Both the position numbers and the translations under genes were made by a program. Positions 22,437 through 34,663 of a DNA stretch of 64,000 nucleotides are shown here, one piece after another. Origin of the DNA: Mesorhabditis belari (lineage: Eukaryota; Nematoda; Chromadorea; Rhabditida; Rhabditidae). How positions within the stretch are numbered: position 1 is the stretch's first letter; the number at the start of each line of letters is the position of its first letter. Under the pieces are notes generated by a model. That model did not search any database and was not told the origin of the DNA. It was given only the letters and a program-made list of their open reading frames with translations. The stretch lies in the NCBI GenBank assembly GCA_958450365.1, contig CAUEEP010000729.1:702001-766000 (forward strand). The letters are read 5' to 3'.

Positions 22437-22662
22437 TGGCTACTTTGCGTCAAATTTTTTGCACAACTCGCCATAACTTTTTTTTCTTAGTGGGCCAATC
22501 TTTATGATTTTGGTGTCATTTTGTAGATCTAAACAAGTGCAAACAAAATGACACGAAAATCATAAAGATTGGTCGATTTAGAAAAAAGTTATGGCGAGTT
22601 GCACAAAAGAAGTTGTTTGGCAAATGATCCAGTTGGGCAAAAAATTTGACGCAAACTAGCCA
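22437..22662. mobile_element. Inverted-repeat element (GGCTACTTTGCG family)
   Basis: GGCTACTTTGCGTCAAATTT pairs with AAATTTGACGCAAACTAGCC at the ends. A GCCATAACTTTTTT palindrome lies at the centre. A relative is at 55436-55602. Confidence 0.7.
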
Positions 22663-22728
22663 CCGCCCCTCATTTTTCTCAAGGCTTCTATTTTTCTCTT
22701 TTTCAGGGCAATTCCTCTCTCGAGAAAG

Positions 22729-23736
22729 ATGCGAATCAAAATGAAACGCGGGGATCTCTTCAATTTCTTCGACAGGGACGAGTACAAGAAATTTTCCATT
22801 GCACACTGCATCAGTCGGGATTGTGCGTAGGTTTTTTGATTGCTATTTGATTGCTATTGATTCTTGAGTTCTTTTTTTTACTTTCTCAAGCGTATATTAC
22901 TTTTTCAAGGGTTACCACTTGCTTAAAAACCATGCAAAAGTTAGGAAAATGGTTAAAATTTTGTCATTTTTGCGTTGAAAGACAAATTATTTTAAAAGAA
23001 CGTTAAAATCTTTAGGTAAAGAGGCTTTATAACTTGATTAATAGTTCACTAATATTTATCAGTTTATGTTTAGTATGGGCAAAGGAATCGCCGTCGAGTT
23101 CAAAAAACGTTTTGGCGGTGTGGCGGAGCTGAAAAAACAAGCGGCAACGGCGAAAAAAACAATTAAGTTTTTAAAGTTTTAAAACTTTTAAGTCAACAAA
23201 AAGTAAGCTCTTAAAGATATGCGAGTTTTCTAGAAACGTTTACAATAAAGATTTTTCTCATTTAGAGCCAACCGGAGGAACGTTGTTCACGTTGGAGCGC
23301 GCCGATCGTTCGATTTGTTACCTCATCACAAAGGAGTACTATTATCAAAAGCCCACCTATTCATCGCTGCGAGAAAGCTTGGAGGTTAGCTTTTGCACTA
23401 AGAGGTTCACGAACTTTGAAACTTTAAGGATATGCGTGATTTTCTGGTCTCAAAGTCGATTCCGGGAGTTTTGATGCCAAAAATTGGATGCGGTCTCGAC
23501 AGGCTCGATTGGGATAAGGTGAATTTGATGCGGATTCCGTTTTAAAAGCTCAAAAGTTTTAAAGCCGGCTAGCTTTTACCAAAGCAAGGATGGTACTAGA
23601 GTAGAGCCATCAGGAGATAATATTGATTATTGGCCTTGCCGTGTAATTGATTGAAATCAACCATTTCAGGTTGTCAGAATCATCGAAGAAACTTTTCAAT
23701 CAACTCCCATCGAGGTTATCGTCTGCACGTTGTGAA
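22729..23736 (+). CDS. Macrodomain ADP-ribosyl-glutamate hydrolase, OARD1/TARG1-like (frameshift near 3' end)
   Basis: Removes terminal ADP-ribose from acidic residues of proteins and deacylates O-acetyl-ADP-ribose, by comparison with OARD1/TARG1. Exons: 22729-22826, 23074-23166, 23234-23384, 23429-23518, 23670-23736. The order of motifs is that of the family: MKRGDLFNF, HCISRDCAMGKGIAVEFKKR, RFGGVAEL, CYLITKEYYYQKPTY, MPKIGCGLDRLDW. The catalytic Lys (about 97) and Asp (about 138) are both present. Exons 1-4 are in frame. Exon 5 begins VVRIIEETFQ and should continue to the conserved IEVIVCTL ending at 23736, but one extra T near 23700 shifts it. The unshifted frame instead runs to a stop at 23754-23756. 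This may be a sequencing error or a damaged allele. The ATG follows a TTTCAG acceptor at 22706. Convergent with the HTATSF1 gene. Poly(A) signal at 23847. Confidence 0.88.
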
Positions 23737-23846
23737 GATAAAAACGGTTGGATAGAAGCTTAAAACTTACACCTTGTATAAATTTTTGCTAGGATCTTGC
23801 ATTTTGAGGGTTTTTTTGTTTTACGGGTAATCGTAATAGCGCTTTA

Positions 23847-23852
23847 AATAAA
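23847..23852 (+). terminator. Poly(A) signal of the macrodomain gene
   Basis: AATAAA about 110 bases beyond the expected stop codon, inside the 290-bp convergent interval that separates it from the HTATSF1 gene. Confidence 0.6.
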
Positions 23853-24025
23853 ATATTCTTGAAAATTCAGTCGCATGAGAATAACAAACATAAAAACAAC
23901 AAATATGCTCACCAGTTACCAGATAAACAAAAATTACTCGACTTGTAATAAATTAAACTAGAGATCGACATGAGGACATAAAAAGTAACTGTATACCCGA
24001 AAAGAAAAGTAGAAAAAGTTTAAAT

Positions 24026-26170
24026 TATTGTGAAGAAGCGACATCTTGTTGTCCCTCTTCCCTTTCTTCCTCTCCATCGTCATCATCGGTTTTTGCTTCA
24101 GCCTCTTCGTGGCTATCACTTTCGTGTTCGTCACTCGTATCTTCGCTCTAAATTTTCAAATTTTTATTAGAAATTCTAGAATTAACATGCTTTTCAAGAT
24201 ATACCGTCAGCTATTTCAGCTGAATACCTTGAGAAATATAAGGAATATCTAATTTCCAATCATTAACCTCTTCATTCGCTTCAAGCGATTGTCCGTATTT
24301 CTCCAAACGTTTCTTTGCTTCTTCTTCTGATTCTTCCACCTAAAACAAATAGTTTTGTAAAAATAAATCTATAAGCGGGTACCTTGTATTTGGTACGACC
24401 ATCCCAGAGATGAGCTTGAATTAATCTTCCATCGACAACACGATTGTTAAGACTCTAAAAAAAACAAAAAGTAATGTCAAAGCAATTAACTTTCACTTAC
24501 TTTCACCGCCAAATCTGAATGCTCGGTGTTTGAGAAATGAACTGAAGCGACACCCTCCGGATTATTCTGAAATAAAAAGTAAATCAGCTCTTACAGTTCC
24601 AAACTCACATCATATACCACAACTTTCTTCACCGGACCGTATTTCGCGCAACTTTTGCTGAGTTCTTCCTTCAAGTCAAGCATTAAAGCAGCGTTTGCCT
24701 GTGATAAAAGTTTTCTTCAATAAAAAAAAGATTTACCTTACCTCCATTTCCTCAATGGTAAAGAGACCCTTCAAAATGACGACACAGTCTGATTTTGGGC
24801 GGTAGCTTCGTGGTTTATCTGGAGTCCAAGCAAAGATCCTGAAAGTGTGCATGAATTCTATAAATCTCAAATTATTGATTACTTATTCTGTTGATCAAGG
24901 AAGCGTTTCTTTTGCTGAGCGGTCAGTCGCCGCTTCTTTTTGGCTGGATCATAATCGCCTTTCATCTCGAAATGCGCTTCCTCCACCTAAAAACAGTCTT
25001 AATGCTAAAAAGGAATCCTAACAAACCGATATCTTACTGCCCTTGAACATTGACTCATGAAGAAGTGTTGTTGCTAATTCTACCGATTCTTGTTTCACAT
25101 AAGTACATCTAGAATGAAAAGCATTTGATTTAAAACTTTCTGTTTTTCAAAAAAATTACCTTCCATCACCCTTCAATGAACCATCTTGATTGCGATACAA
25201 CTTTATCTTCGGTTTGTTGCTTCGGGGATCCATTTGAACAACACCACATTTTATCATGAACTCCTAAACTATAATTCCTTAAATTCAAGATAAGAATCAA
25301 ACGTGGAATTCTTCTTCATCAATATCGGGTGGTAAGTTGGTGACGTAAACGCTTGTATTAAGTTCGTTGTCGACCCAGCCTTAAAGCCCACAACTTACAA
25401 AAAAAAAATCTTTAAAAGCAAACCTTTCTGTGGGATTTTATTCTTATCCTTTTTCTGCTCATTCTTTTCCTTTTCTTGGGGTTTTACATTGTCCGGCTTT
25501 TTCACTTCGATCTTTGAATAATCGTAATCAACACCATAGTTTGCCTTAAAAAGATAATTCTTCAACGAGAATTTGTCTATTAACCTGATAGTTAGCAATG
25601 AAATCCTCGTCAATTTCCTGAACCCGTTGCCATTCTTGCTTTTCACGGTCCCACACATGCTTGACACCATCGATGATCTAAATTTTATGACATTAGATTG
25701 CACCGACTTAAAAACTTTAGGGAGATACTTGCGTTTCAGCAGCTATCTGTTCGAACCAAAGCTGTTGCATCAACTCTCCTTCTCCTTCATCAAGCTAAAA
25801 ATTAAATAAGCTTAATTTTTTATAAAAACCAACGTATTTCCACTCATCGTCTTCCAATTTGGCAAAACCTCCATTCGCATAACGTATCACCCATTTATCA
25901 TTGATGTAGCGTTGTTCGAAGTCTAAACCGTCGGTGTGACAACTAGTCCAAAAGCAGACACCACCTTTGTCCGCGTTTTCAGGAAACGGTGCTGGGGCTG
26001 GCTCAGTGCTTTCAGGCGCCTTCGTTTCTAAAAGCAAAAAAGGTTTTACAGAGTTTTACAGCCGCAAACCAAACTTTTCCAACAAAAGACGTTAGTTATA
26101 AACTAGTGTAGCTAAATAATTTACCCGAAACGGTCGCTACTTCCGATCCCGTCGTGTTTACATCCGCCAT
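24026..26170 (-). CDS. HTATSF1 / CUS2-family U2 snRNP splicing factor
   Basis: Homologue of human HTATSF1 and yeast Cus2, which bind SF3B1/U2 snRNP during prespliceosome assembly. From the start (MADVNTTGSEVATV) it carries a GYF-like tryptophan-rich N-terminal part (GVCFWTSCHTDG, WVIRYANGGFAKLEDDEWKY, DGVKHVWDREKQEWQ), then a first RRM (TSVYVTNLPPDIDEEEF, KIKLYRNQDGSLKGDGRCTY). A second RRM is of the UHM type (VVILKGLFTIEEME, VVVYDNNPEGVASVHF) followed by the family motif HLWDGRTKYKVEESEEEAK. The tail is acidic (SEDTSDEHESDSHEEAEA) and ends EGQQDVASSQ. About nine short introns separate these segments. It starts about 260 bp after the HBS1 stop on the same strand, which suggests the downstream position in an operon. 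The exact first exons between 25.8 and 26.17 kb are less certain. Confidence 0.9.
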
Positions 26171-26249
26171 CACTAAAAGGCTTTGTCAAACCATTCCAGC
26201 TTTTACGCCTTAAAAAAATTATGTATTTTGTTCCAACAACCACTTCAAA

Positions 26250-26280
26250 TAAACTTCTAATATAAAGATTTATTCATATT
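26250..26280 (-). promoter_or_regulatory. Intercistronic region of HBS1-HTATSF1 operon candidate
   Basis: AATAAA (minus strand, 26269-26274) follows the HBS1 stop. About 90 bases further on, a CCTTTTAG acceptor precedes the HTATSF1 start codon. Poly(A) signal plus roughly 100 bp to the next trans-splice acceptor is the standard SL2 arrangement in nematode operons. Confidence 0.6.
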
Positions 26281-26431
26281 CATAACAAAACTCTAGCAAC
26301 AAGCAACAAATAAAACCTCCCCAATTCACAATTACTACAAAATTCATATGTACTAGAAATCAATGGCAAAACTATATATCACAAGCCCGAGAACCGTATT
26401 TGTAAAACCTAAGTCAATCAAAGGCATAAAG

Positions 26432-29400
26432 TTAATCGGTTCGTGATTCGATGATTCCAGCGGCAATCGTCTGTCCATTCAATCGAATCGTTATCCTTCC
26501 GAGTGGCTTGCAGACCTTAAAGATCACTGGGCTCAACCGTAGAAACGGAAATTTTTAAATGCTCCAGGAATTTTTCAAATTTTCAGTGATTTTTCAAGGG
26601 TTTTCAAATCTTCATCTTTTTGTACTCATAAAAACCAGGGCACATTAAAAAATTTTAATTTTTTTTTTGCATTTTTCATTTGATTTAAACAACACCGGTG
26701 TTTGACAATCGAAAGTGCGTGGGAAGTAGTTAAGCACAGCATTAAACATTTGAGGGGTGCTACCAAGGACAATCTCCCGACCTACTTATGGGCGTATATG
26801 TGGCGTCGCTTTAATAATGGAACGGCACTTCTTCAACGCATACTTAATGAAATGTACATTTCTTTTCCTCCTTAAGTGGTTGTGCTAATAAAGTTGCGAT
26901 AACAAATAAAGTGCTAAACTGTGGTTATTTATGAGTACAAAAAAGTGAAGATTTTAAAACTTTGAAAAATCCCCGTTTCTACGGTTGAGCCGATTACTGT
27001 TTAAAATTACAGTTTTAAAATAAAACATACCGTATATGGTTCGATCGCCACATCTCGTTCCGTTTCAATAACGACCATTCCCGATTTGTTTCGCGCGAGA
27101 CACCTAGAAAGAAAAATGGCTACAATTTGTAAATTTATCCCACCTCGGGCGTTCCTTTAGAACTTTTCCATTATTTTTGCTGATTTCGCTCACAAGTTTG
27201 ACGAAGGTCACCGGTTCACACAAAGAATGACAGAAAAGCTCGGCTTTGGTACCTAAAAAATAGATAATCGGTAAAAAGTGATAGCTAACCTTTCATAATT
27301 GGGATCGGAATGTCAAAAACGACAATCCTTGCCATAAATCTTCGCCCGGGCATCAAAGCATCCTAAACAATGAATTTTTATCAATCAAATTTGAATTCAA
27401 ATTTCTACCTTTCCTCCACTAGTTAGTACGTGTCCTGGATGTATTGTGTCAGGTTCAAATGCTCCAAAAAGTGTCAACAATGCTTGATCTCCAGCATAAA
27501 CGCAATCCGAAGCACCACCATCGTCGTTTGTTACAGCTAAATCCAAATAGAAGGCTTACTTCGAACAAATCTAACCTTTAACGAGGGCCTGGTCAGCATT
27601 CGGCATTATGTAAAGTTTGTCGTTGACTTGAATCTCCCCTGATTCAACTTTTACTGACACGGACAGTGATGTCGATGTTGACTAAACAAATCAATGTTAA
27701 GTCAATTAGATTATCAACTCACCTTGAAAATGTCATTGATAATCGCGCGAAGAGGGCCGTCGACAACTCGTTTTGGTGCTTGAAGCTCATCTTAAACAAT
27801 GATTAAACAAAAACAATGTCTCAGTCTAACCGATTAATTCAATTAAGCAGGGTCCATTGTACCATTTACGTAAGTCGCAACTTTCATTTGGGCGTTCAAT
27901 CTAAATTACATTTAGCAAACGCTTCAACATTAATAGCTTACCAAGTTTTCTCCACTCAATCCTGAGCATGGAACAAATTTGATGTTCGTGAATCCGGCCG
28001 TTCGCTCAAGAAACACTTTGATTTGACTCTCCACCTGTAGCTAACGATTATCTTCAAACAAAAAAGTTAAACTCGCATCTTTGTATCTGTCTTGTGACCA
28101 TTCAACTTTATCCAATTGATTTACAGCAACTATCAATTGTGATACACCTACAAAAGGTTGCACAGATTAAAAAAATATCTAACCCAAAGATCGAAGGAGC
28201 ATCGCGTGTTCTCGAGTTTGTCCTCCTTTATCGAAGCCGGATTCAAATTCACCAATATTCGCGTTAACCACCAAAAGTGCCGCATCAGCTTGAGAAGCCC
28301 CTAAACAAACTTGTTCAGATTAAAAGCTATTATATTAAACAACCTGTAATCATATTTGGGATGAAATCTCGATGTCCCGGGGCATCTAGAAGCACGATTC
28401 TTCTGTGCTTAGTCTCAAAAAACGTTCGAGCAATATCCATCGTGATGCCACGGTTTCTAAAACCATTTCCTCATTTCATTAATCTGTTTACAATGTATCA
28501 AATAAACTAAAGCTTATAACGCACCTCTCTTCATCGGTTTCATCAAGTACCCATGCAAATGCGAATGAAGCCTTTCCTTGTCGACTCGACTCTTGCTTGT
28601 ATTTGTGTATCGTCTTCTGATCAACAAAATTCAACTAAAAAATTGACTTAAAAAAATCCAAAATAAATAACTTTGCAAAGAATGTGTCCCATCAGCGTAC
28701 CTAAAATTTATCGCATAAAATTAGGAAATAAACCCGTTAGTTACTTTTTCCTGCGTCGACATGCCCAACAACAACGAGATTCACGAGTTCTTTTGTGGCT
28801 GCATCTCTTCGCCTTTGTCTCTTTGGTGTAGCTGGAGCGCTGCTAATGGCGGCAAGTTGACTCAATCTGAACTTAGCGTTAAAGAAGTATAAATATTTCA
28901 AAAACCTATGCGAAGAAGCGTTTGGGGTCAATCCTTTAGGCGGTTCCCAGCCGTCCGCTTTTGCTTGTCGAGACGGTGATTTTGAGCTACTTCGTTTTCC
29001 GGGCTCACTAGCCTTCAATTTCTCAACGGCGAAAGGCTTCGGCTTTTCGACTTCTTCCATAGGCTGCGTCATGGGCTCTCCAATCCGTGTGATGCTGAAT
29101 CCGATTGGCTAAAAACGAACTTGTTGACAAATATATAAATTTTGGGATATTAATTATTCTCACGTTTCAAAATAGTACCTTCACTGTTGCTGGCGGCTTT
29201 CCTTGCGATGTTGAAGGTCCAAATCCTGACGGTGGCAAGTTGCCTGGTTTCAACGAAAGTCCAGGTGGAGGCGGTATGTCTTGGTAGCTCAGTTTTACAT
29301 CTAAAAAATTAAGTCGATTAACTTTAAACTTTCAAGTATTTTGCAGTTATTACTTTTTTCTCTAGATCTTTTTCAAAATAGCTGTTGTTTACACCAAAAA

Positions 29401-29844
29401 CTTAAAAAAAAGAAATACAACATACCGTCTTCAAATTGAAACATTTCGTCGTGCTTTTTGTCGATATCATCTGGGATGAAGTCCATTAATTTCGGGACGT
29501 TTTGCACAACTCCAGAATTTGTTGAAGATAGACGTTGGCGACGATACATGAATTGGGCTAAATCAAAATATTACATGACTCAAAATCAAAAACTCACAAG
29601 CTGACGGCGACATGGCATAATTTTCGTCATCGAGTAAAAAGTCCTGGTCATCGTCTTCGTCTTGAGAAAACTCTGAAAACAATCATTTTATTACAATTTT
29701 AGACTTTTACTATTTACTAGACTTTTTTGAGCTCTCAAAAACTTTTCTACATTTTTTTTCTCGAAATACTATGCTTATCACTTTAATCACTTATTTCTTA
29801 CCATCCTCATAGTTCATATTATGAAAATTTCGATGCCTAGCCAT
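26432..29844 (-). CDS. HBS1-like translational GTPase (ribosome rescue)
   Basis: Partner of Pelota/Dom34 in dissociating stalled ribosomes in no-go and non-stop decay. The N-terminus [20 protein letters not shown] and [13 protein letters not shown] match the HBS1 N-terminal domain. A proline-rich low-complexity linker follows ([15 protein letters not shown]). The GTPase domain shows G1 GHVDAGKST (split by a phase-1 intron), [22 protein letters not shown]3 [20 protein letters not shown], and G4 as NQLD in place of NKxD. Domain II and III motifs follow ([31 protein letters not shown]), ending [17 protein letters not shown]. The absence of eEF1A-specific loops and the N-terminal domain separate it from eRF3 and eEF1A. 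It has many short introns. The last intron (about 520 bp) holds a transposon remnant at 26530-26991. The first gene of a likely operon with HTATSF1; divergent from farl-11 across about 490 bp. Confidence 0.94.
26530..26991 (-). mobile_element. Merlin/IS1595-like transposon remnant in HBS1 intron
   Basis: Ends GGCTCAACCGTAGAAACGG and CCGTTTCTACGGTTGAGCC are exact inverted repeats. The flanks are GATCACTG and GATTACTG, an 8-bp duplication with one mismatch. On the plus strand about 26700-26875 there is an open segment with [18 protein letters not shown], then [12 protein letters not shown], ending in TAA. The order, an IES motif followed by YLxxYMWRR, is that of the C-terminal part of ISXO2/IS1595-type DDE transposases, which in animals correspond to Merlin elements. 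Most of the transposase is missing, so the copy is not autonomous. Confidence 0.7.
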
Positions 29845-30337
29845 TTTGCAGTTTGATTGGTCACTTCAAGTCGATAACGTAAATAAAAGAGAGTTAAAAC
29901 TGAAGTAAATGATTGACGTAAACAGCAACAGCAAGATAGAAACGTTGAAACATGAATTTTTCGAAATAAGGACTCTGCAGGGTGGCATTGAAAGGAGTAA
30001 AAAGCGTAGCGGGAGCAGTGGGCAATGGATATAACTTGGCTAACACTAACGCTTTAGAACGGGTTTGATTTTGAAAAGGTTATAGAACCACTGAACATTA
30101 AAGAAGCTACATTAGCTAACACTACATTCGCAAAAAAACTTTCCTTAAATAGCAATATCCTAGATTTTTGTAAACTTTCAGTCAAGGAACTGAATATCTT
30201 TAAAAAGTTCAATACTAGATAAATATTTTGCAAACATTGACTTTTTTGATGTTTTTCGTTTTTCGTAGCTTCCGAATCTAGCTTTTCCTTTTTTTATAAT
30301 TTTTTCTGGGATTTTATTTTATGAAATTTTTTAGCTT
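29845..30337. other. Divergent intergenic region HBS1 / farl-11
   Basis: No gene seen. GC-poor, with acceptor-like TTTTTTTAG at 30334 just before the farl-11 ATG. It presumably holds both promoters. No clear TATA box or known motif recognised. Confidence 0.6.
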
Positions 30338-33300
30338 ATGGACGAGGTGAAACGTCCGGTGCGGCCGAACTTCGCGGAAGATGGTTGGATTTTCACTTTG
30401 TAACCTTTAATCACTTATTTTAGTTTACGGAACCCCATCAACAGAACGCTCGGATAACAGCGGGATCAGCGAAATGTCCGAATCTTCGTTGGCACAACGA
30501 CGGTTGGTTTTGTAATTCTAATTATAGCCTAAATTTTTTAGAGCTGCCGTTTTGCCGAAGTTGAAAGACTTAAGAAATGGGGAAATGCATGGGAAATTGG
30601 AAACCGAACGCGATCATCAGGTTTTTATTTTGTTTTTATTGTATTGATGGCAAAAGTTTTAGGCAGAAATCGGCGACTTGGCTTTCACGTATGAGGATGC
30701 TGATGAGTATCACAATGAACTCGCCGAATTATATGCTTACTCGGAAATGGAAGAGTTTGGCAAGAATGCTCATGCTTACAAGGCGTTTCTAGAAAGCTCT
30801 GAGGTTGTCTCATTACTGAAACTTCTCATAAATACTGATTTAGGATTTTAACAGCAAATTTGGCAACTCATTTGTTGATCTTGGACGCCAAAAGCAACTC
30901 GACGTGCTGAATATTTTGTGCGCTCGATTTGATTCGGCTTCAGCAGAAGAGCGTTTGTCTGCAGCTCGTGCTTTTCTCTACGTGCTTCAGGTAACTTTAG
31001 ATTAGAAGTGTGTATATCTAAAAATTTATTTAGGGAGCTTTTATGGATTACGATGAGGAAGAAGATTTACAATTGGATAACAGTGGAAATATCTTTGCGC
31101 AGAATCCAAGTATATATTTTTGACATAGTGCATTTATTTGCTTGAATTTCAGGTTCAAGTGGAATCAACAACGATTGCCTAATTCGAGCCGCAAAATACG
31201 GCTACCTGGCTGCAGAAGTTGGGGCTCTGGAGGCGTTGACGATGATGTTGTTACGGGAAATTGAAGAGCCTTTTGATCAAGAGGGTTGCGAGAGCAAAGT
31301 AAACTCCAGCTGGCAACTCAGCTCAACGGATCTTTCTGATCATTGTGAGTTTTATTATAAATCTCAGAATTTGGTTCTTGCCTTTTAACAATTGCTCAGT
31401 AGAGAGCTGGTTATCAGAGGAGTGACTTTTCAAACTTTAAGCCAAGCGAAACAAGAGAAGTGCGACTCTAGTGGATAATCAAGCGTTGAGAACCGTTCTA
31501 AGTGCCATGTATCATTTGGTCGAGACAATTCGGTAACTTTTTTAGTTAAACACATGTAACTATTGTTATTTAGGCGAAAAGAACTAATTGATGCAATAAC
31601 TGATACGACGGAGAGTCGCGAACATTTACGTTCTGTTCGGGTCTCATTTTTGGAAGATTTAGGTAAATTTACTATTAATACAGAACTTTTGATGATTTTA
31701 GAGCGTCCCTTGCTTTATCTGAATAAGCCGCTTCTGATTGTTTTGTTCGATATGATGACGCCGTTTTATAGTGGGATTTCTCCGCATTTTCCGGTCAAAA
31801 AGGTGCAATTAACAAGTTAAAATAAATCAAATCAAGTATTCAGATCTTTTTGCTGACATGGAAAATTATTCTGGCGACATTTGGTGGTTGGCAAGCGGCA
31901 TTGGCGGATAAGAATGCTCTTCGACGAAAAGCTGGACTCTCGATATTGGAGGATACTTTGGAAGTGGCGCGTCACATGAAAGCTTGTTCGCTTCCCGATG
32001 GCGATGGGCCAATTGGTATCGATTTACTAATGCTCTAATAAAAATCAATGCTATTTAGGGGGATTTCGAGGAGTGCGTAAAACTATGCCCGGTCGAATGC
32101 TTGGAAGGCAAATGGCTTACACCGAGACCGATGGAGAAGATGTCAATGAGTTAGATGGCTCCGCTGATATCTCCGGTAATTTTCTTACAGCAAACGCAAC
32201 CCGAATAAACGAAAAAAAAACAAGTAATTTTTGTTTAGCCGTGATAGAGCAATACCTACTGGGTAAAGTGTTTTTGATTTCTTTTTTTCTTTGCTTATGC
32301 TTTTAATGGTTGGCTGTGCATGAACTTGGGTATATTTAGGATCTGAGACACCAGTTCCTGGAGACGAGGCACTTACACCAATTTCAAGCTCTTCATGTTG
32401 GTGTTAAAAAGATCTGCGAGAAAGTTAGTGTAAATTTAGCCATGAGTACCGAAGGTGAAGGCGAAAGAACTCCAACAGCAACATCCCCTTCAGAGTCTCG
32501 GCAAATCCGAAGAGTTTGTGTTATCTTTTGGCAATATTTGTGAATTTTTTAGCTACCTTGGAGCGGAAAAGTGCGGAAAGATGACATCGATGTTTTTATG
32601 CAACATGCTCGTAAGAAATTCTTCAGGTAGACTCTTGAAGAATTTCTATATTTTCATAAATTTTAGTTATGAGCTTTCGGGAGATATCGACACGGTTTTT
32701 GGACTTCCACCGCCAATACTTTCTAGTTTGAAGGTTCTCAAAAAACATTTATATGTTTCTTTGGGAGAAGTGCAGGTCTGTCATAAATCTCGGGTGCAAT
32801 GTTTAAAAAGTTTTTAGCTGAAACAAGAGGAGGAATTAAATCGATATGTATTCTCCAAGAAAGAAGATGTGATTGGGAATAAAGTTTGTTTGTGTTGGGT
32901 ACTTTTGAAATTTCTCATTTATAGACCGAGTTGATCTATCGACAATTGCTCCCGACGATGTCTAATTATGTTGTTGCGTTGCTGAAAGTGCTCTTGGCGG
33001 CGGCTCCGAGTAGTAAAGTAATTTTTCAACTTAATATTTTGCAAGCTCATCAATTTTAGGCCAAAGGGGAATCGGTGAATATCTTTTGTGATGTGTTGAC
33101 TCCTGAAACTGATGCAATCGACGTCTTGTCATCTTCGATGTCCCTTGATCGATGCGGAATCAACCCACTGGAAGAAAGCGTCCGACTTGCCATCGATATT
33201 CATCGGCACAAAGAGGTCAGTTCAGGGAAATATCCAAGAAGATTCTATAGCTTTAGATTGTTGTAAAAGCTGCCTCGTCAGTCATCATTTTGCTACTCAA

Positions 33301-34663
33301 ACATTTCAAGCTCAACCACGTGTTCCAATTTGAGGCGTTTGCTCAGCAATTGGTTAGTAATTTTGTTGTTAATGATTTCCAGGTGTGTTTTGTGTTTAGA
33401 TCTATTGCAACGGGATTCCTCTGATGTTGAAATTCTTGGACCAAAACATGATTCGCTACATTCAATCTCGCCACGAAATTCATCCCTACAACTATCCACA
33501 ATGTGCAATTTATTGGGCTCGTAATAAAGGTTAATTAAAGGTTGAATAAGTAATGCGTTGTTTTTTAGAAGAATTTCCATCACTTAATGCGGATAATGTG
33601 GAGATTGGACCGGCGGCGGAGGGTTATTATTTATGGAGAAATGTGTTCAGGTTAGTTTGAGTAATATTTGCCATTATATCAAGGAAATTCAGCTCAATCA
33701 ACATGGTTCGAATACTAAACAAATTGACTAAATGGAAGTTGGCAAGGACAATGATGCTGTAAGGATTTCTGTTTGAATGCTTTTTATCTAAACTTTGCAG
33801 GGTGGTCTTCAAAAGTGCTCCGATTTTAAAACGGTGTCTCAAGATTCGTGTGGTGGGTTTTTTGTGCTTGTATACTTGTTTTTTGTTCCCAAAGAAACTT
33901 TGTTTTTTTTAGGGATTGTTCCAACTTTACACATTGAAGTTGTTGAAGATGCAGGCTCGCTATTTGGGAAGACCGTGGAGACGCTCGAATATGGATATCA
34001 TCTCGGCAATCTATTGCACCGTTCGACACAGGTAGTTTTTCTTGTTTATTGAGTTAAAGATTCAAGCAATAAGAGTATGTTTGCAAGTGTACTTTGATTA
34101 AAGCTATTTTATTAACTATTTAGGCTTGCTGACGATTGGGCATTCGCTAATGATCCTCGATCGAAATCTTGGGATTTTCAGGTTTTTTTTATAAATCCAT
34201 CTAACATATTTTACTTTAGACGGATGAATCATCACTCAAGTCCCTGATTGAGCGCTTCCATTCACGGCGGTACTCTAAAATTCATCCTGCATTTGCTATC
34301 GGTCAGTGAATCCAGCAGTCGCATATAATTATCAATTTTAGAAGTCAATGAAAACGTTGTTCCTGGCGACAACTATTTGAATCATGTGGATTTGCGGGAA
34401 TATGAGCCAGTCGACAATTGTTCTTTCTCAGTTCTTGGTAAAGACATGGATCTTCCGGACAAGTAAGATTTGCAGTTTTTAAGTTTTAGTTTAGATGTTA
34501 GATCAGATCAACCTTTAAGTATTTATCAAAGTTACGAACCAGCTAACGCTTTTTGTTTAGCTTCAAGGATAACTACGAGCTTTGGCTGACACGAGAAGTC
34601 TTCAGGAATCAAATCGATTGGGATCAATTTCTTTCAGAGGGAAAACCGGATCGCAATGCGTGA
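30338..34663 (+). CDS. farl-11: FARL-11 / STRIP (striatin-interacting protein, Far11 family)
   Basis: Core subunit of the STRIPAK phosphatase-kinase complex, acting in secretory-membrane and cytoskeletal organisation. The start MDEVKRPVRPNFAED directly follows a trans-splice-like acceptor (30334). The N-terminal Far11 domain runs from FTYEDADEYHNELAELYAYS through ALEALTMMLLREIEEPFDQE, RTVLSAMYHLVETIRR and FLLTWKIILATFGGW. A serine-rich acidic linker follows (ETDGEDVNELDGSADISG, TPISSSS). The C-terminal domain has LPWSGKVRKDDIDVFMQHAR, GLPPPILSSLKVLKKHLYVS, PTMSNYVVALLKVLLAAAPS, GIPLMLKFLDQNMIRYIQSR and RVGLFQLYTLKLLKMQARYL, and ends WDQFLSEGKPDRNA. More than 20 short-intron exons; those I checked across the linker are in frame. 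Single, apparently complete gene. Confidence 0.93.
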
